From Pseudomonadota bacterium (GTDB taxonomy: Bacteria > Pseudomonadota > Gammaproteobacteria > Burkholderiales > Gallionellaceae), in contig JAJXTL010000143.1 of assembly GCA_021783855.1 (NCBI GenBank), positions 1 through 6,990 on the forward strand: DNA of 6,990 bases, read 5' to 3'. Under the pieces are notes generated by a model that was not told the DNA's origin, searched no databases, and saw only the letters and a list, made by a program, of their open reading frames with translations. The stretch's first letter is position 1. The number at the start of each line of letters is the position of its first letter. Both the position numbers and the translations under genes were made by a program. Below are positions 6,907-6,990 of this stretch, one piece after another.

Positions 6907-6951
6907 GACAATATCTCTCCAACGCTCAGTGCGTGCGAAATGGAGAATAAA

Positions 6952-6990
6952 ATGCGAGTTGCTGCCAAAATTATGCTGACCAATGAAGAG
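6952..6990 (+). CDS. Probable IS630-family transposase, N-terminal start (partial)
   Basis: Thirteen codons are visible from the ATG at 6952, reading MRVAAKIMLTNEE, before the window ends. GGAGA at 6942-6946 is a good ribosome site with a five-base gap. Many IS630-family transposases begin MRVA..I.LT.EQR, just ahead of their helix-turn-helix, and the upstream CTAG fits that family's target choice. No catalytic residue is in view, so the identification rests on a very short stretch and on context. Confidence 0.5.
   Translation, partial: MRVAAKIMLTNEE

Larger units (their letters stand above)
6874..6990 (+). mobile_element. Probable left end of an IS630-family insertion sequence (partial)
   Basis: The CTAG at 6871-6874 is the target type used by several IS630-family elements, which insert at and duplicate TA. 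The sequence after it (beginning GTGTAGTGTTGCATTC) has no counterpart in the LysR-type gene. About 78 bp further in, it leads to an ORF start resembling IS630-family transposases. The first twenty or so bases would be the left terminal inverted repeat. The right end lies outside the window, so the boundary and family are inferred. Confidence 0.5.

Overview
This window looks like a betaproteobacterial chromosome. The chemotaxis and UvrB proteins read like those of the Nitrosomonadales/Gallionellaceae area, but this is a judgement from protein character, not a database match. It divides into a conserved left part (about 1-5050) and an accessory right part (about 5050-6990).

Left part: the window opens in the last 36 codons of a methyl-accepting chemotaxis protein. 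The adaptation genes cheR, cheD and cheB follow on the same strand with very short or overlapping junctions. CheR methylates receptor glutamates, CheB demethylates and deamidates them under phosphorylation control, and CheD deamidates receptor glutamines. This is therefore the distal end of a chemotaxis operon. CheR and CheB carry their full motif sets. CheD has its Cys/His pair but no convincing conventional start codon. After cheB comes a 298-bp non-coding stretch with four successive GC-rich hairpins and a good sigma70-type promoter. That promoter drives a full-length uvrB, the damage-recognition helicase of nucleotide excision repair. uvrB ends at an intrinsic terminator.

Right part: a degenerate inverted repeat (5053-5108) lies directly behind the uvrB terminator. 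Next is a divergent pair: a short-chain dehydrogenase/reductase (SDR) homologue on the minus strand and a LysR-type regulator on the plus strand. They share a 110-bp region with a plausible promoter and two AT-rich palindromes that could be regulator sites. The SDR keeps a good nucleotide-binding fold, but every residue of the usual SDR catalytic tetrad is replaced. The regulator's stop codon lies inside a CTAG. Just beyond it, a new reading frame begins that resembles the N-terminus of IS630-family transposases, and the window cuts it off after 13 codons. The right part looks lower in GC than the left.

No tRNA, rRNA or CRISPR array was seen. Nothing here is clearly a new system. The items most worth following are the catalytically atypical SDR with its divergent regulator, the cheD start, and the structured region before uvrB.
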